Positions 17,428 to 26,031 of a stretch of DNA of 35,642 bases are shown piece after piece. The position numbers and the translations under genes were made by a program. Positions within the stretch are counted from its first letter, which is position 1; each line of letters starts with the position of its first letter. A model generated the notes under the pieces. The model saw only the letters and a program-made list of their open reading frames with translations. It was not told where the DNA came from and did not search any database. Location of the stretch: contig CAYFIY010000013.1 of assembly GCA_964343275.1 (NCBI GenBank), positions 1 through 35,642 of the forward strand. The letters run 5' to 3'. This stretch comes from Hadarchaeum sp964343275 (lineage in GTDB: Archaea; Hadarchaeota; Hadarchaeia; Hadarchaeales; Hadarchaeaceae).

Positions 17428-18528
17428 TCACAGGTGTTCCCTTAGTTTATCGAAGAACCCTTTCTCCGTTTCCACCTTCTTCTTGGAAAGTAACTCCTTC
17501 AGGAGAGGTTCTTGTTTCCCCGAAATCTTCTCAGGTATTTTGACAATAACATTGACTAGCTGATCTCCAAACTGGTTGGAATTTACAAGCGGCATGCCCT
17601 GCCCCTTCAATCTAAAGACAGTGTGGCTCTGCGTTCCCCGCGGGATTCTTAATCGAGCTTTCCCTGTTAGAGTGGGTACCTCGATCTCGCCCCCAAGAAG
17701 AGCGGTCCCCAAATCTATAGAGGTCTTGCAGAATAGGTTACCATCGTGCTGGTCGAAGATTTCGTGGTTCTTTATGTTTATGACTATGAAAAGGTCTCCA
17801 GGATGGCCTCCGTTTTCTCCTAGACCCCCTTCGCCAGCGACCCTGAGATACTGTCCGTTGCCGATGCCCCTTGGTACTTTAATATCGATTTTCTTAATTT
17901 TCTTCACTTTACCTTCACCGTGGCACGTATCGCAATGCTTGGTCGTAACCTTGCCCATTCCGCCGCATTTGCCACATGGGCCAATGTTGACGACGTGTGC
18001 GAAGGCGCTCCTTTGAACCCTCCTAATTTCTCCCGTCCCGTTGCAAGCCTTACAGTCTTTAAAATAACCGGATTTTGCACCCGTCCCTCCACAGGTTGAA
18101 CATTTCACGAAATTTGGTATTTCTATTTTGGTACTCAGGCCGCGATATGCATCTCCCAGTGAAATCTGTAACTCGTACCTAAAGTCAGCACCCTCTCTTC
18201 CCCTCGTCTCCCTGCCGAAGCCAGAGAAGATATCGGCAAATCCGAAGTTCCTGAAAAGATCTTCAAAGCCGGAGGTCCTGAACCCGGAGACGTCTTCTGG
18301 CCTGAAGGCAGCGTGACCAAACTGGTCGTACCGAGACTTCTTCTCGGGATTATTGAGAACCTGAAAGGCCTCGTTTATCTCCTTAAAATTATCCTCAGCA
18401 GCCTTATCGCCTGGGTTTAGGTCCGGGTGGTATTTTCGGGCCAACTGTTTGAAAGCCCTTTTTAAGTCGTCCTTAGATGCAGCACTACTAACTCCAAGGA
18501 CCTCGTAATAGTCCCTTTTCTTTGTCAT
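17428..18528 (-). CDS. dnaJ: Co-chaperone DnaJ
   Basis: A 366-residue type I DnaJ (Hsp40). J domain at residues 4-68 with the essential HPD (KYHPDLNPGD); a short Gly/Phe-rich linker (FGFADIFSGFGRE); then four zinc repeats CSTCGGTG, CKACNGTG, CGKCGGMG and CDTCHGEG, all cysteines present; then the C-terminal substrate-binding domain. It stimulates DnaK ATPase and delivers unfolded clients. It starts 18 nt after dnaK and is the last gene of the grpE-dnaK-dnaJ unit. Confidence 0.97.
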   Translation of the reverse strand: MTKKRDYYEVLGVSSAASKDDLKRAFKQLARKYHPDLNPGDKAAEDNFKEINEAFQVLNNPEKKSRYDQFGHAAFRPEDVSGFRTSGFEDLFRNFGFADIFSGFGRETRGREGADFRYELQISLGDAYRGLSTKIEIPNFVKCSTCGGTGAKSGYFKDCKACNGTGEIRRVQRSAFAHVVNIGPCGKCGGMGKVTTKHCDTCHGEGKVKKIKKIDIKVPRGIGNGQYLRVAGEGGLGENGGHPGDLFIVINIKNHEIFDQHDGNLFCKTSIDLGTALLGGEIEVPTLTGKARLRIPRGTQSHTVFRLKGQGMPLVNSNQFGDQLVNVIVKIPEKISGKQEPLLKELLSKKKVETEKGFFDKLREHL

Positions 18529-18546
18529 AATATCAGCGAGTTAGGA

Positions 18547-20421
18547 CTACTCTTCGACCTTAAAATCAGCATCGACCACGTTTTCTTGGCCATCATTCGA
18601 CCTATCCTTCCCTTCCATTGGTTCACTTGACCCAGATTTTTGCTTCGCTTGCTCATCAGCTTGGTTTTTCGCGGCTTCCTGGTATATTGAAGCACCGGCC
18701 TCATGTAAGATCTTCTGAAGCTTTTCGCCCTCCTGCTTAATCTTGCTCAAGTCCGTGCCTTGGATTGAAGACTTCGCATCCTTTAGAGCCGACTCGATTT
18801 TCTCCTTGTGCTCCTTGCTTAGTTTGTCCCCAATCTCAGAGACGGTCTTCTCCGTGGTGTAGATCAGAGCGTCAGTGTTGTTTCTGACTTCTGTCTCCTC
18901 CCTCCGATTCTTGTCCTCTTCTTCGTGCTCTTTGGCCTCTTTGATCATCCTTTCGACCTCGTCTTTGGGCAACTTGGTCGATGCGGTGACGGTCATCTTC
19001 TGTTCCTTTCCTGTCCCCAAATCCTTCGCCGAGACGTTCATAATGCCTGAGGCATCTATGTCAAATGTAACCTCTATCTGCGGAACTCCGCGAGGTGCAG
19101 GCGGTATCCCAAGCAAGTTGAACTGGCCCAGGCTTACGTTGTCCGCAGCTATTGGCCTCTCTCCCTGCAAAACGTGCACGGTGACTGCTGTCTGAGAATC
19201 GGACGCCGTCGAGAATATCTGACTCTTCCTTGTTGGGATTGTAGTATTCCTTTCTATCAGCGAAGTCATGACACTGCCCAAGGTCTCGATTCCCAACGTC
19301 AACGGCGTAACGTCCAGGAGCACCATATCCTTGATATCCCCGGATAGTATCGCCCCCTGTATCGCGGCTCCAATAGCCACGCACTCCATCGGGTCGATAC
19401 CACGCTCGACCGTTTTGCCAATCTTTTCCTCAATGAATTTTTGAACTATCGGCATCCTAGTTGGTCCGCCGACGAGAATTACCTTCTTGATATCATCCTT
19501 TGTTAACTTAGCGTCGGTGAGTGCCTGATCTACAGGATGGATGCACTTTTCTATTGTAGGTTCAACCAACTGTTCTAGCTTGGATCTGCTCAGCTTGAGG
19601 GAGAGGTGCTTCGGTCCCTCTCTGTCCGCTGTTACATAGGGTAGGTTGATGTCGGTCTCTATGACCGTGGACAGCTCTATCTTTGCCCTCTCGGCGGCCT
19701 CCATCACCCTCTGGGTTGCCATCTTATCCTTTCTCAGGTCGAGCCCCTCCTGCTTCTTGAACTCGTCACATACCCAGTCAACTATGGCGTTATCCATATC
19801 TGTGCCGCCCAGTTGCGTGTCACCCGAGGTTGAGAGAACAGTAAACGTACCTTCGCCGAATTCCATGAGAGTGACGTCGAGGGTACCGCCTCCGAGATCG
19901 AAGACGAGTATCTTATACTCACCCTCTTTCTCCAGGCCATAAGCCATGGAGGCGGCTGTAGGCTCGTTGACTAGCCGCACAACCTCCAAATCAGCGATAG
20001 CCCCGGCGTCCTTCGTTGCAGTCCGCTGGTTATCGTTAAAGTAAGCAGGAACGGTTATTATAGCCTTTTTCACGTTCTCGCCTAAGAATGCTTCAGCGTC
20101 CCGTTTGATCTTCTGGAGGAGAAAGGCTGATATCTGCTGAGGTGTGTATTCCTTTCCGTAGATTCTGTACTTGTAATCGGTACCCATCTTCCTTTTGGCG
20201 GGCATTGGAGTGCCATCAGGATTAGAAACGGCCTGTCTCCGGGCCGGCTCACCAACAAGCAGTTGACCGTCCTTGGTGAAAGCTACGACTGACGGGAACA
20301 TCTTCCCAGCGACGGTGGCCCCCTCGGCTGAGGGTATTATCGTCGGCTTACCGCCTAATATAACGGCTGCCTCGCTATTGGACGTCCCGAGGTCTATGCC
20401 TATAATCTTCTCCTTAGCCAT
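18547..20421 (-). CDS. dnaK: Chaperone DnaK (Hsp70)
   Basis: A 624-residue Hsp70. ATPase signatures are GIDLGTSNSEAAV at the N terminus, VFDLGGGTLDVTLMEFG near residue 170 and VILVGGPTRMPIVQKFIEE near 310. The substrate-binding domain holds DVTPLTLGIETLG and the lid follows to an acidic C terminus (NVVDADFKVEE). I chose ATG 20421 (MAKEKIIGIDLG) over a start six codons earlier because it matches other DnaK proteins. It overlaps the end of grpE by 8 bases, so translation is coupled. Archaeal dnaK genes are thought to come from bacteria, and the gene order here is the bacterial one. Confidence 0.98.
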   Translation of the reverse strand: MAKEKIIGIDLGTSNSEAAVILGGKPTIIPSAEGATVAGKMFPSVVAFTKDGQLLVGEPARRQAVSNPDGTPMPAKRKMGTDYKYRIYGKEYTPQQISAFLLQKIKRDAEAFLGENVKKAIITVPAYFNDNQRTATKDAGAIADLEVVRLVNEPTAASMAYGLEKEGEYKILVFDLGGGTLDVTLMEFGEGTFTVLSTSGDTQLGGTDMDNAIVDWVCDEFKKQEGLDLRKDKMATQRVMEAAERAKIELSTVIETDINLPYVTADREGPKHLSLKLSRSKLEQLVEPTIEKCIHPVDQALTDAKLTKDDIKKVILVGGPTRMPIVQKFIEEKIGKTVERGIDPMECVAIGAAIQGAILSGDIKDMVLLDVTPLTLGIETLGSVMTSLIERNTTIPTRKSQIFSTASDSQTAVTVHVLQGERPIAADNVSLGQFNLLGIPPAPRGVPQIEVTFDIDASGIMNVSAKDLGTGKEQKMTVTASTKLPKDEVERMIKEAKEHEEEDKNRREETEVRNNTDALIYTTEKTVSEIGDKLSKEHKEKIESALKDAKSSIQGTDLSKIKQEGEKLQKILHEAGASIYQEAAKNQADEQAKQKSGSSEPMEGKDRSNDGQENVVDADFKVEE

Positions 20422-20938
20422 TCTCTTCACCCACTCCAAGTTTCTCCGATATCTTTACCTTCGATGGCCTAATGACTTTTGACTTTAGCATAAAACCCTT
20501 TTGAAGTTCCCCTAAAATAAGTCCATCGTTCTCTTCGCATGCTTCCCTACTCAGGGCCTCGTGCAAGTTTGGGTCAAATTTCTTTCCAGATGTCTCAATC
20601 GGTTTCAGTCCCTTATTCTCTAAAATCTTGAGGAAGTTACGGTAAACCATCATAACCCCATCTTTATCATTGCTTTCCTCCATGGCCGAAAGCGCTCTCT
20701 CGAAGTCATCCACAACGACCAAAAGATCGCTGATAAGGTCCTCGTTTGCCAATCCAATTAAGCTCTCTCTAACCCTCTCGAAGTTCTTCCTGTAATTTTC
20801 AAAATCGGCTTGGAGATATCTCAACTGATCCAACCTATCTTTCGCGAGCTTCGCTTTCTCCTCTAACTTCTTCCTCAACACATCAACGCTTTCTTGGAGT
20901 TCTTCGTTAGTTGAGTTTTGAATATTATCGGCCAACAT
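20414..20938 (-). CDS. grpE: Nucleotide exchange factor GrpE
   Basis: A 174-residue GrpE. Residues about 10-60 form a long coiled coil (charged heptads through LRKKLEEKAKLAKDRLDQLRYLQADFENYRKNFER), followed by the ISDLLVVVDDFERAL helix and the C-terminal beta domain with FDPNLHEALSRE...GFMLKSKVIRPSKVKIS, all typical. It removes ADP from DnaK. I chose ATG 20938 because AGGTG lies 6 nt upstream; a GTG at 20947 is possible. It is the first gene of the chaperone unit. Confidence 0.95.
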   Translation of the reverse strand: MLADNIQNSTNEELQESVDVLRKKLEEKAKLAKDRLDQLRYLQADFENYRKNFERVRESLIGLANEDLISDLLVVVDDFERALSAMEESNDKDGVMMVYRNFLKILENKGLKPIETSGKKFDPNLHEALSREACEENDGLILGELQKGFMLKSKVIRPSKVKISEKLGVGEENG

Positions 20939-21485
20939 CTTAAACACCTATGGACACTATGATAAATTAATCAGTTTTTTAGAGCCTTAAAGCCATATGC
21001 CTCAGGTACCTCAACAGTTGGACCGCCAAAAAAACGCCATAAATCGAGTGAAGGTCGCTCAAATGAACCCAACCAATACGCTGTAGCTTCGAAGCAAAAT
21101 CAAATATCAGTAATTAATAACAATAAATATCGGGAAAACCATATGCTCAAGGTTATGTTATCTCACTTGCGTGAGGTTTCGTAATCTCCTCACGTGGTTT
21201 CGTAGCACACTCCACGTGGGGTATTTCGATATAGTCTATTCTTTCATTTGTTGAATTATTTAGGCAAACTCGTCAGAACCAAAAAGGTTTAAATTTGTTA
21301 ATATATACGGCCACATAATCTTCATTTCCTTTGTAATATTTTGGTTGTACTACAGCTATTTTTATAGCATCCATCGATCTTGTTGCTCTAAATAGGATCA
21401 ACTTACTTTGATGATGTTCGAATAAGATTATTGTTTTTTCCTATTTACTATTAGGCTCTTGACCGACGTTTTTTAACTATCTCCC
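20939..21485. other. Long leader/intergenic region upstream of grpE
   Basis: About 550 bases with no protein-like ORF. It holds a cluster of hyphenated inverted repeats (listed separately, 21162-21228), AT-rich TATA-like tracts near 21108-21130 and near 20960-20975 (TTAATTTATC on the minus strand), and oligo-T stretches. Heat-shock control sites for grpE-dnaK-dnaJ would be expected here, but no consensus I know can be matched with certainty. Confidence 0.4.
21162..21228. repeat. Three spaced CACGTG-like inverted repeats, candidate operators
   Basis: Three related units lie in 67 bases. Unit 1 is CTCAC-TTGC-GTGAG followed by GTTTCGTA; unit 2 is CCTCACGTGG followed by TTTCGTA; unit 3 contains the perfect palindrome CCACGTGG (21212-21219), followed by GGTATTTCG. 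GTTTCGTA recurs at 21 bp (21176 and 21197) and CACGTGG at 22 bp (21191 and 21213), about two helical turns, so bound proteins would share one DNA face. They lie about 225-290 bp upstream of grpE. Confidence 0.6.
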
Positions 21486-22397
21486 TTAACCTATTGCCAC
21501 TAATGCACTCCCAAAGACAATAACGACTGCACCGATAACAAGAGAGGGAGTAACTTTTTCAACTCCCTTCAAAAATACATGGGAAAAAAGAAGGGTGAAT
21601 AAAGGAGATGTACTAACCAAGGGGGCTACCACTATAACCGTACCCAATCTTAACGCTAAAAAAAGGGCCACGATACCTAAACTCATGATTAAACCCGTTG
21701 CTACGAAGTATCTAGACCCTTTCTCTTTAATCGGGAACGAAATTTCTCTTCTGTAACCTAAAATTAAGGTGAGACATACTAGAGCAGCTGAAACCCCTAT
21801 TGCCGCTGCCAGAAATGGGGCATTTTGTAAATCTATGCCAAGCTTTCTAACCGTGTCCGCCAATCCCCAAAACAAACCTGCTAAAATAGGAATGAATAGA
21901 TATAATTTTCTAAATTTCCATCGATGTCCATCCCCGGTTCTAGAAATTATTCCTACGCCTATGATGATTGATATAGTTCCTAGAAAAATTAATAAGGTAA
22001 TTTTCTCCCCGATGAAAGTTATGGCTAAAAGTGATGAGAATAAGGGATGAATGCCAACTAGCGACCCAGTTATCGCTGCCCCTACTCTACGGATGCTCGC
22101 ATAGAGTACGTATACTCCAAGAAATTCCCCAAATATCCCCCCTAAAACAAGAAACATGATGGCTTCCGAATTCAAAATTAGAGATGGCGTGAAAATGATT
22201 GCAAATAACCACAGAGTAATTGTAGCAACACACAAATTTACGATGAGACCTGCAGGAGTTGTTAAAGTTAAAAGACCTTTCCTAATTAGTATAACTATCA
22301 AGCTCCAACATACCGCTGCACAAATAGCAAATAATTCTGGAATAATAGCTTTCACCAGACATATATCGTGTGCATCTCGGTTTAAGTATTGTTTCAA
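21486..22397 (-). CDS. EamA/DMT-superfamily transporter
   Basis: A 303-residue membrane protein with ten predicted helices in two similar halves, the usual drug/metabolite transporter arrangement. The first half shows AICAAVCWSLIVILIRKGL and GAAITGSLVGIHPLFSSLLAITFIGEKI; the second shows ILAGLFWGLADTVRKLGI and VVAPLVSTSPLFTLLFSHVFLKGVEKVTP, the repeated proline-rich helix 4 and E-x-h/T motif. Likely an exporter or carrier of small metabolites; substrate unknown. The N-terminal 15 or so residues are hydrophilic, so a start slightly downstream (GTG before KAIIPELF) is possible. Confidence 0.87.
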   Translation of the reverse strand: MKQYLNRDAHDICLVKAIIPELFAICAAVCWSLIVILIRKGLLTLTTPAGLIVNLCVATITLWLFAIIFTPSLILNSEAIMFLVLGGIFGEFLGVYVLYASIRRVGAAITGSLVGIHPLFSSLLAITFIGEKITLLIFLGTISIIIGVGIISRTGDGHRWKFRKLYLFIPILAGLFWGLADTVRKLGIDLQNAPFLAAAIGVSAALVCLTLILGYRREISFPIKEKGSRYFVATGLIMSLGIVALFLALRLGTVIVVAPLVSTSPLFTLLFSHVFLKGVEKVTPSLVIGAVVIVFGSALVAIG

Positions 22398-22537
22398 TGA
22401 AAAAGGATGCGCAACTGCGCAAAGACAAATATGGTTTTAGAAAAGAGAACTGGCGATTTTTGCAAACCTCTTCTGTGTTAGATCAGATTTGTAGGTTTGC
22501 TGAGATTAAAATAAGCGCGTAAAGATATTAAAAATGG

Positions 22538-23224
22538 TTAGCTTTTTTGTAGGGATGAAAAAATATTCCAGCCGATATCTTCCGATGAGATTCTTTTCAT
22601 CATAGGGTGTGTTTTCAGGGTTTGAAACGTTTCCCCGAGTTTAAAAACTATTTTTTTGTCTTTCATTATGACCAAAACCTCGACATTTTTCCAGAGGCCA
22701 GAACGAGTGAGATTAGCTGATCCCACAGCACCGATATTGTCGATTATGTAAAACTTGCTATGGGTGAACCTGTTGTATCGGTCATATACTATCATCTTGT
22801 CTTCCCCAATTTTAGGGACACAATAATACCTAGTCCTAGTAATTTTACTGCGGTAAATAAAAGGAACAATAATTAAAATCACTATCATAATGGAGGATAT
22901 TGCTCCCGCTAATAATAATCCGAAAAATGTTAGTATTATTGCCATCACTTTGAATCCCAGTCTCCCTTCTTGAAAGGTCTCCATTTTTTCCTCAAACAAT
23001 TTGGTTAAGGATTGTCTGTGTTTATTGTTGCCGTAATCGTTCGTTGTAACGATTTGCACATCAACTCCTTCTTCTGATTTCTTCAGAGCCAAATCGGCGT
23101 ATTCAGGAGAAATCCAGGGAGATATAATCCACAACCTTTTTTTGGCAGAAATTAAATGATCCTCGAGTATATGCCCAACAGCCTTTCCAACACTTACCTC
23201 GAGGTTGCCCTTTTTAATTAACAA
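22538..23224 (-). CDS. PLD-like domain protein with an internal membrane hairpin
   Basis: A 228-residue protein. Residues 18-62 (LEDHLISAKKRLWIISPWIS...VDVQIVTT) and 145-185 form a phospholipase-D-like fold with one complete HKD motif, H155-S-K157-x4-D162, followed by VGSANLTRSG. Between the two halves, residues 92-124 form two adjoining strongly hydrophobic segments ending in RSKITR. The active face is therefore probably held on the membrane. Only one HKD is present, so it should act as a dimer, like Nuc-type nucleases; whether it cuts lipid or nucleic acid is unknown. It starts with TTG at 23224 without a strong ribosome site, so the start is uncertain. Confidence 0.75.
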   Translation of the reverse strand: MLIKKGNLEVSVGKAVGHILEDHLISAKKRLWIISPWISPEYADLALKKSEEGVDVQIVTTNDYGNNKHRQSLTKLFEEKMETFQEGRLGFKVMAIILTFFGLLLAGAISSIMIVILIIVPFIYRSKITRTRYYCVPKIGEDKMIVYDRYNRFTHSKFYIIDNIGAVGSANLTRSGLWKNVEVLVIMKDKKIVFKLGETFQTLKTHPMMKRISSEDIGWNIFSSLQKS

Positions 23225-23289
23225 TAAATTACCAAATAAACTTAGCTAAAATGAGATAATTAGTTTGCCCCAAGACAAAAATATTGATT

Positions 23290-23507
23290 ATGGAGCCAAA
23301 CACTTCAAAAAACGTGGCCGTACATCTGTAAGCAGTGGGCCCGCCTGAATTCGACACCATATGGCTACCAAATCCGCGAAAAAAAGGCCCAAAAAAGCGC
23401 CCGAGGAGCGCGTGATTGATGAAAGCTCTATTTAGTATAGGGCGAAAGTCCGTTTACATGCGCAGGAACGAGATCATCGTGAGGGTCTCATAAAAATAGG
23501 TATTTGA
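23290..23507 (+). pseudogene. Possible decayed small gene of unknown function
   Basis: Three adjoining plus-strand frames look coding in turn. ATG 23290 gives MEPNTSK up to an A6 run; one base later the frame gives TWPYICKQWARLNSTPYGYQ to about 23385; after an A7 run, the next frame gives RPKKAPEERVIDESSI, TAG at 23433-23435, then in the same frame YRAKVRLHAQERDHREGLIKIG to TGA at 23505. Joined, this is about 70 residues, strongly charged in its second half. I do not recognise it. Frame changes at A-runs could be sequencing errors; the amber codon cannot be explained that way. Confidence 0.35.
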
Positions 23508-23520
23508 CAAAGGTTACGTT

Positions 23521-24343
23521 TCAGAACTGTGCAAATATTCCGACGAAAACTAACCAAACCAAGGTTATCTTAGCCACGAAACTTAGAATTATGTAGATTC
23601 GCTCGCCATACAAATAGTTTCTCCAGCCTCCGATTCCTTTATACTGCAGGACCATGTTAAGCGCAAAGATGTTGTAGAGAATGAAGTATATGCCGAGGAT
23701 TATGTAAACGAATGTAGGAGGGTTCAATCCTGTAGACCCAACGGCGGCCACGAAATAGGAGAAGATAACAATCCACGTAATTACTCCGGAAATGCAACCC
23801 AGGATGTAAGGTGACCAGTTCGTCCTGTCTGTTTTCTGATTTACCAGCTCCGTCAGATAGCCGAACATTATCGTCATTGCGTTCAGCACAAAAATCATCA
23901 CTAGCGACCAGAAGTCCCAAACGCTCAGAAACACTGCAATCAAAGTTATCTTTATTGAGCTGTAAAATGCATATTTGTACCAACGGTATGGGTTGAAGCC
24001 TTTCTTAAGATCTCGTTATAGCTTTCGTTCCTTATGAAGGCTATAGTAAAATGGGCCGCAGCGGATATCAGGGGAAACGAGACGAGAATCACCACGAGGC
24101 TAGTTATAGTGAAAAATACCTGAGGGTTTGGGGTAGCCTGAAGGCCGTGTGGCAGGTTGGTGATAATTAAATTTTAGGATAAAAGGTGTATATGTACTGG
24201 ATCCAACCCACTAGGAGACCCAAACTCAGCATGATAATGCCTTGAACCAAATGCAACGTTCCCGCAACGGCGTTGAACAGCTTCAAATATTTAAATGATA
24301 TTGGTGATTTGGATATTATTCTCTGTCTCTCCTTATATTTCAT
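23521..24343 (-). pseudogene. Heliorhodopsin, reading frame broken by two one-base deletions
   Basis: Joined across three minus-strand frames this gives a 274-residue seven-helix protein of heliorhodopsin type. Frame 1 (ATG 24343 to TAA at 24167) gives FKYLKLFNAVAGTLHLVQGIIML; frame 2 gives LPHGLQATPNPQVFF and PLISAAAHFTIAFIRN; frame 3 (from about 24000) gives NPYRWYKYAFYSS, the middle helices, and the last helix YGERIYIILSFVAKITLVW with the retinal Lys at 23569-23571. Each junction lacks exactly one base (near 24175 in AAAATTT and near 24005 in GAAAGG), and restoring both gives an integral codon count. In relatives I recall Glu in the RW-x-EY segment of helix 3; here it is Lys (23974-23976). 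Recent decay or sequencing errors both fit. Confidence 0.8.
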
Positions 24344-24419
24344 AAAAATATTTTGCAGCCGATATTATATATAACTTATATACCGAGATAAGGGGATCTG
24401 ACTAGATGCAGGGGACTCC

Positions 24420-25760
24420 TCAAGATTTTTTCGGTAAAGTAGATAACACGGTTTGAACGGCATTAATGGTTCTCGTGATGTCTTCATTGGTGTGTGCAAC
24501 TGAAACGAACCAAGTTTGGTGCCAGGTATTTCCGGAAATTAATACGCCCTCGTTTATCATACTTATCCAGTATTTGTACCATAGCTCTTGATCGGATATT
24601 ACAGCAGAACGATAATCTACTGGTAAGGCATCGTTGAAGAAAATAATTCCCACAGAACCTATTCCAGACACTGTTGCTTTAACACCTGAATCCGAAACTA
24701 CATCTTTGACGCCATCGAGAAGTTCTTTTCCAAGCCGGTTCATGTATGCATACGCCCGACGATTCATGATATCTCTTAGACACGTCAGCCCTGCTGCCAC
24801 AGACAAGGGATTCCCGAAATATGTACCCGAATGCCTGACTTTACCGATTGGAGCTATCTTTTCCATTATTTTTTTCGTGCCTCCGAAGGCAGCAAGGGGC
24901 AAACCCCCACCGATAGCTTTCCCTAGAACTACCATATCAGGTTTCACCTTGTAAATCTCACTAACACTGCCTGGTCCGATTCTGCAACCGGTCTTCACTT
25001 CATCAAATACAAGGAGCGCATCGTTTTCCCGGGTAATTTTTCTAAGATCTCTCAAGTAATTTTTTTTAGGTAGAATACATCCACTATTCAGCAAGATAGG
25101 TTCCAGGATCAACATTGATATCTCGTCTTCATGTTTTCTAAACATCTGCTCCACGATATAGGGATCGTTGTAAGGTACCACCACAGTATTTTTCGATGCG
25201 TCATCAGGTATTCCCTCCGACTCTTTGTAGATCCTGGGGGCTTCCACTGGCCCTGCTTCCTCAATAGGTGGCCCAACGCTTATTTCAAGGTAGTCACTAG
25301 CTCCATGATAACACCCCTCGACCTTCATTATCTTGTCTCTTCCCGTATACGCTCGGGCAACTCGCGAGACATGAGCGTTAGCCTCGGCTCCCGAGTTTGT
25401 CAAACAGAACTTGTCCATCGTAGGAAAGCGTTTTAACAATTCTTTGATGAAAAGGGTAGTTTTTTCATGCGGTGCTCCGTAAAGAGTACCTTTTTTAGCC
25501 TGTTCCGTTATCGCTTTGACTATTTTTGGATGAGAGTGCCCTGCGATGAGAGGCCCATATGACATACAGTAGTCGATGTACTCGTTATCGTCGATGTCCC
25601 ATATCTTGCTCCCTTCACCTTTAGCTATTATGAAGGGGTGGGGCGGAAAACATCGGATTAAACTTTGAATTCCACCTGGCGCAAATTTCTCCGCTTCCTT
25701 ATGATGCTTTTTTGATTTGGGTGTTCTAGAATTATATTTTTTTACGAATAGTTCTGACAT
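24420..25760 (-). CDS. Class III aminotransferase, glutamate-1-semialdehyde aminomutase-like
   Basis: A 446-residue PLP enzyme of fold type I. The Schiff-base lysine is Lys281 in VVLGKAIGGGLP, with Asp253 in VFDEVKTGCR binding the pyridine nitrogen. The phosphate-binding segment is TNSGAEANAHVSRVARAYTGR (residues 121-141), and HSGTYFGNPLSVAAGL follows the lysine. It resembles glutamate-1-semialdehyde 2,1-aminomutase, but no other tetrapyrrole gene is nearby, and motifs such as FDEVKTGCR instead of FDEVMTGFR suggest a paralog acting on another amino compound. It is followed on the minus strand by the heliorhodopsin region and preceded by UbiD, so it may belong to the catabolic set at 26-29.6 kb. 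ATG 25760. Confidence 0.87.
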   Translation of the reverse strand: MSELFVKKYNSRTPKSKKHHKEAEKFAPGGIQSLIRCFPPHPFIIAKGEGSKIWDIDDNEYIDYCMSYGPLIAGHSHPKIVKAITEQAKKGTLYGAPHEKTTLFIKELLKRFPTMDKFCLTNSGAEANAHVSRVARAYTGRDKIMKVEGCYHGASDYLEISVGPPIEEAGPVEAPRIYKESEGIPDDASKNTVVVPYNDPYIVEQMFRKHEDEISMLILEPILLNSGCILPKKNYLRDLRKITRENDALLVFDEVKTGCRIGPGSVSEIYKVKPDMVVLGKAIGGGLPLAAFGGTKKIMEKIAPIGKVRHSGTYFGNPLSVAAGLTCLRDIMNRRAYAYMNRLGKELLDGVKDVVSDSGVKATVSGIGSVGIIFFNDALPVDYRSAVISDQELWYKYWISMINEGVLISGNTWHQTWFVSVAHTNEDITRTINAVQTVLSTLPKKS

Positions 25761-25984
25761 TTTTACACATAGCTGATGTATAAATGAGTGTTTTTATTTA
25801 AGCTTTTCGACAAAAAATACCGGGGTGGAATCTTTTAGGGAATAATAGTATACGATTAATTGAACCATTTCCGTTTTTCATAAGATACTCTGCGTGAGAA
25901 TAGAGTTCTCTTATTTTAGTGGTTTAGACTACTCCCTTAATTTGACCCTTGATATTCAATTTACCAAAAAATTTTGATCACATC

Positions 25985-26008
25985 GCCCACCTGCGTGGGC
26001 TTTTTTTT
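25985..26008 (+). terminator. Stem-loop followed by T8, intrinsic-terminator-like
   Basis: GCCCAC-CTGC-GTGGGC followed immediately by eight T on the plus strand, the form of a bacterial intrinsic terminator. The orientation suits a plus-strand transcript, yet no plus-strand gene is seen upstream; on the minus strand, where ubiD ends 24 bases away, the stem is followed later by T6. It might close a short non-coding RNA in 25761-25984 or act on both strands. Confidence 0.5.
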
Positions 26009-26031
26009 GCGACATATTTTGATACAAATCT

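Noticed and set aside
18875..20482. Plus-strand ORFs antisense to dnaK and dnaJ
   Set aside because: They are frame shadows of strongly conserved minus-strand genes and have no ribosome site or family motif.
21162..21228. CRISPR-like short array
   Set aside because: The units are imperfect, only 21-22 bp apart with no unique spacers, and no cas genes lie in the window.
24167..24180. Programmed -1 frameshift in the heliorhodopsin gene at AAAATTT
   Set aside because: The zero frame (AAA-ATT-TAA) does not match the X-XXY-YYZ phasing, and a second shift would be needed downstream.
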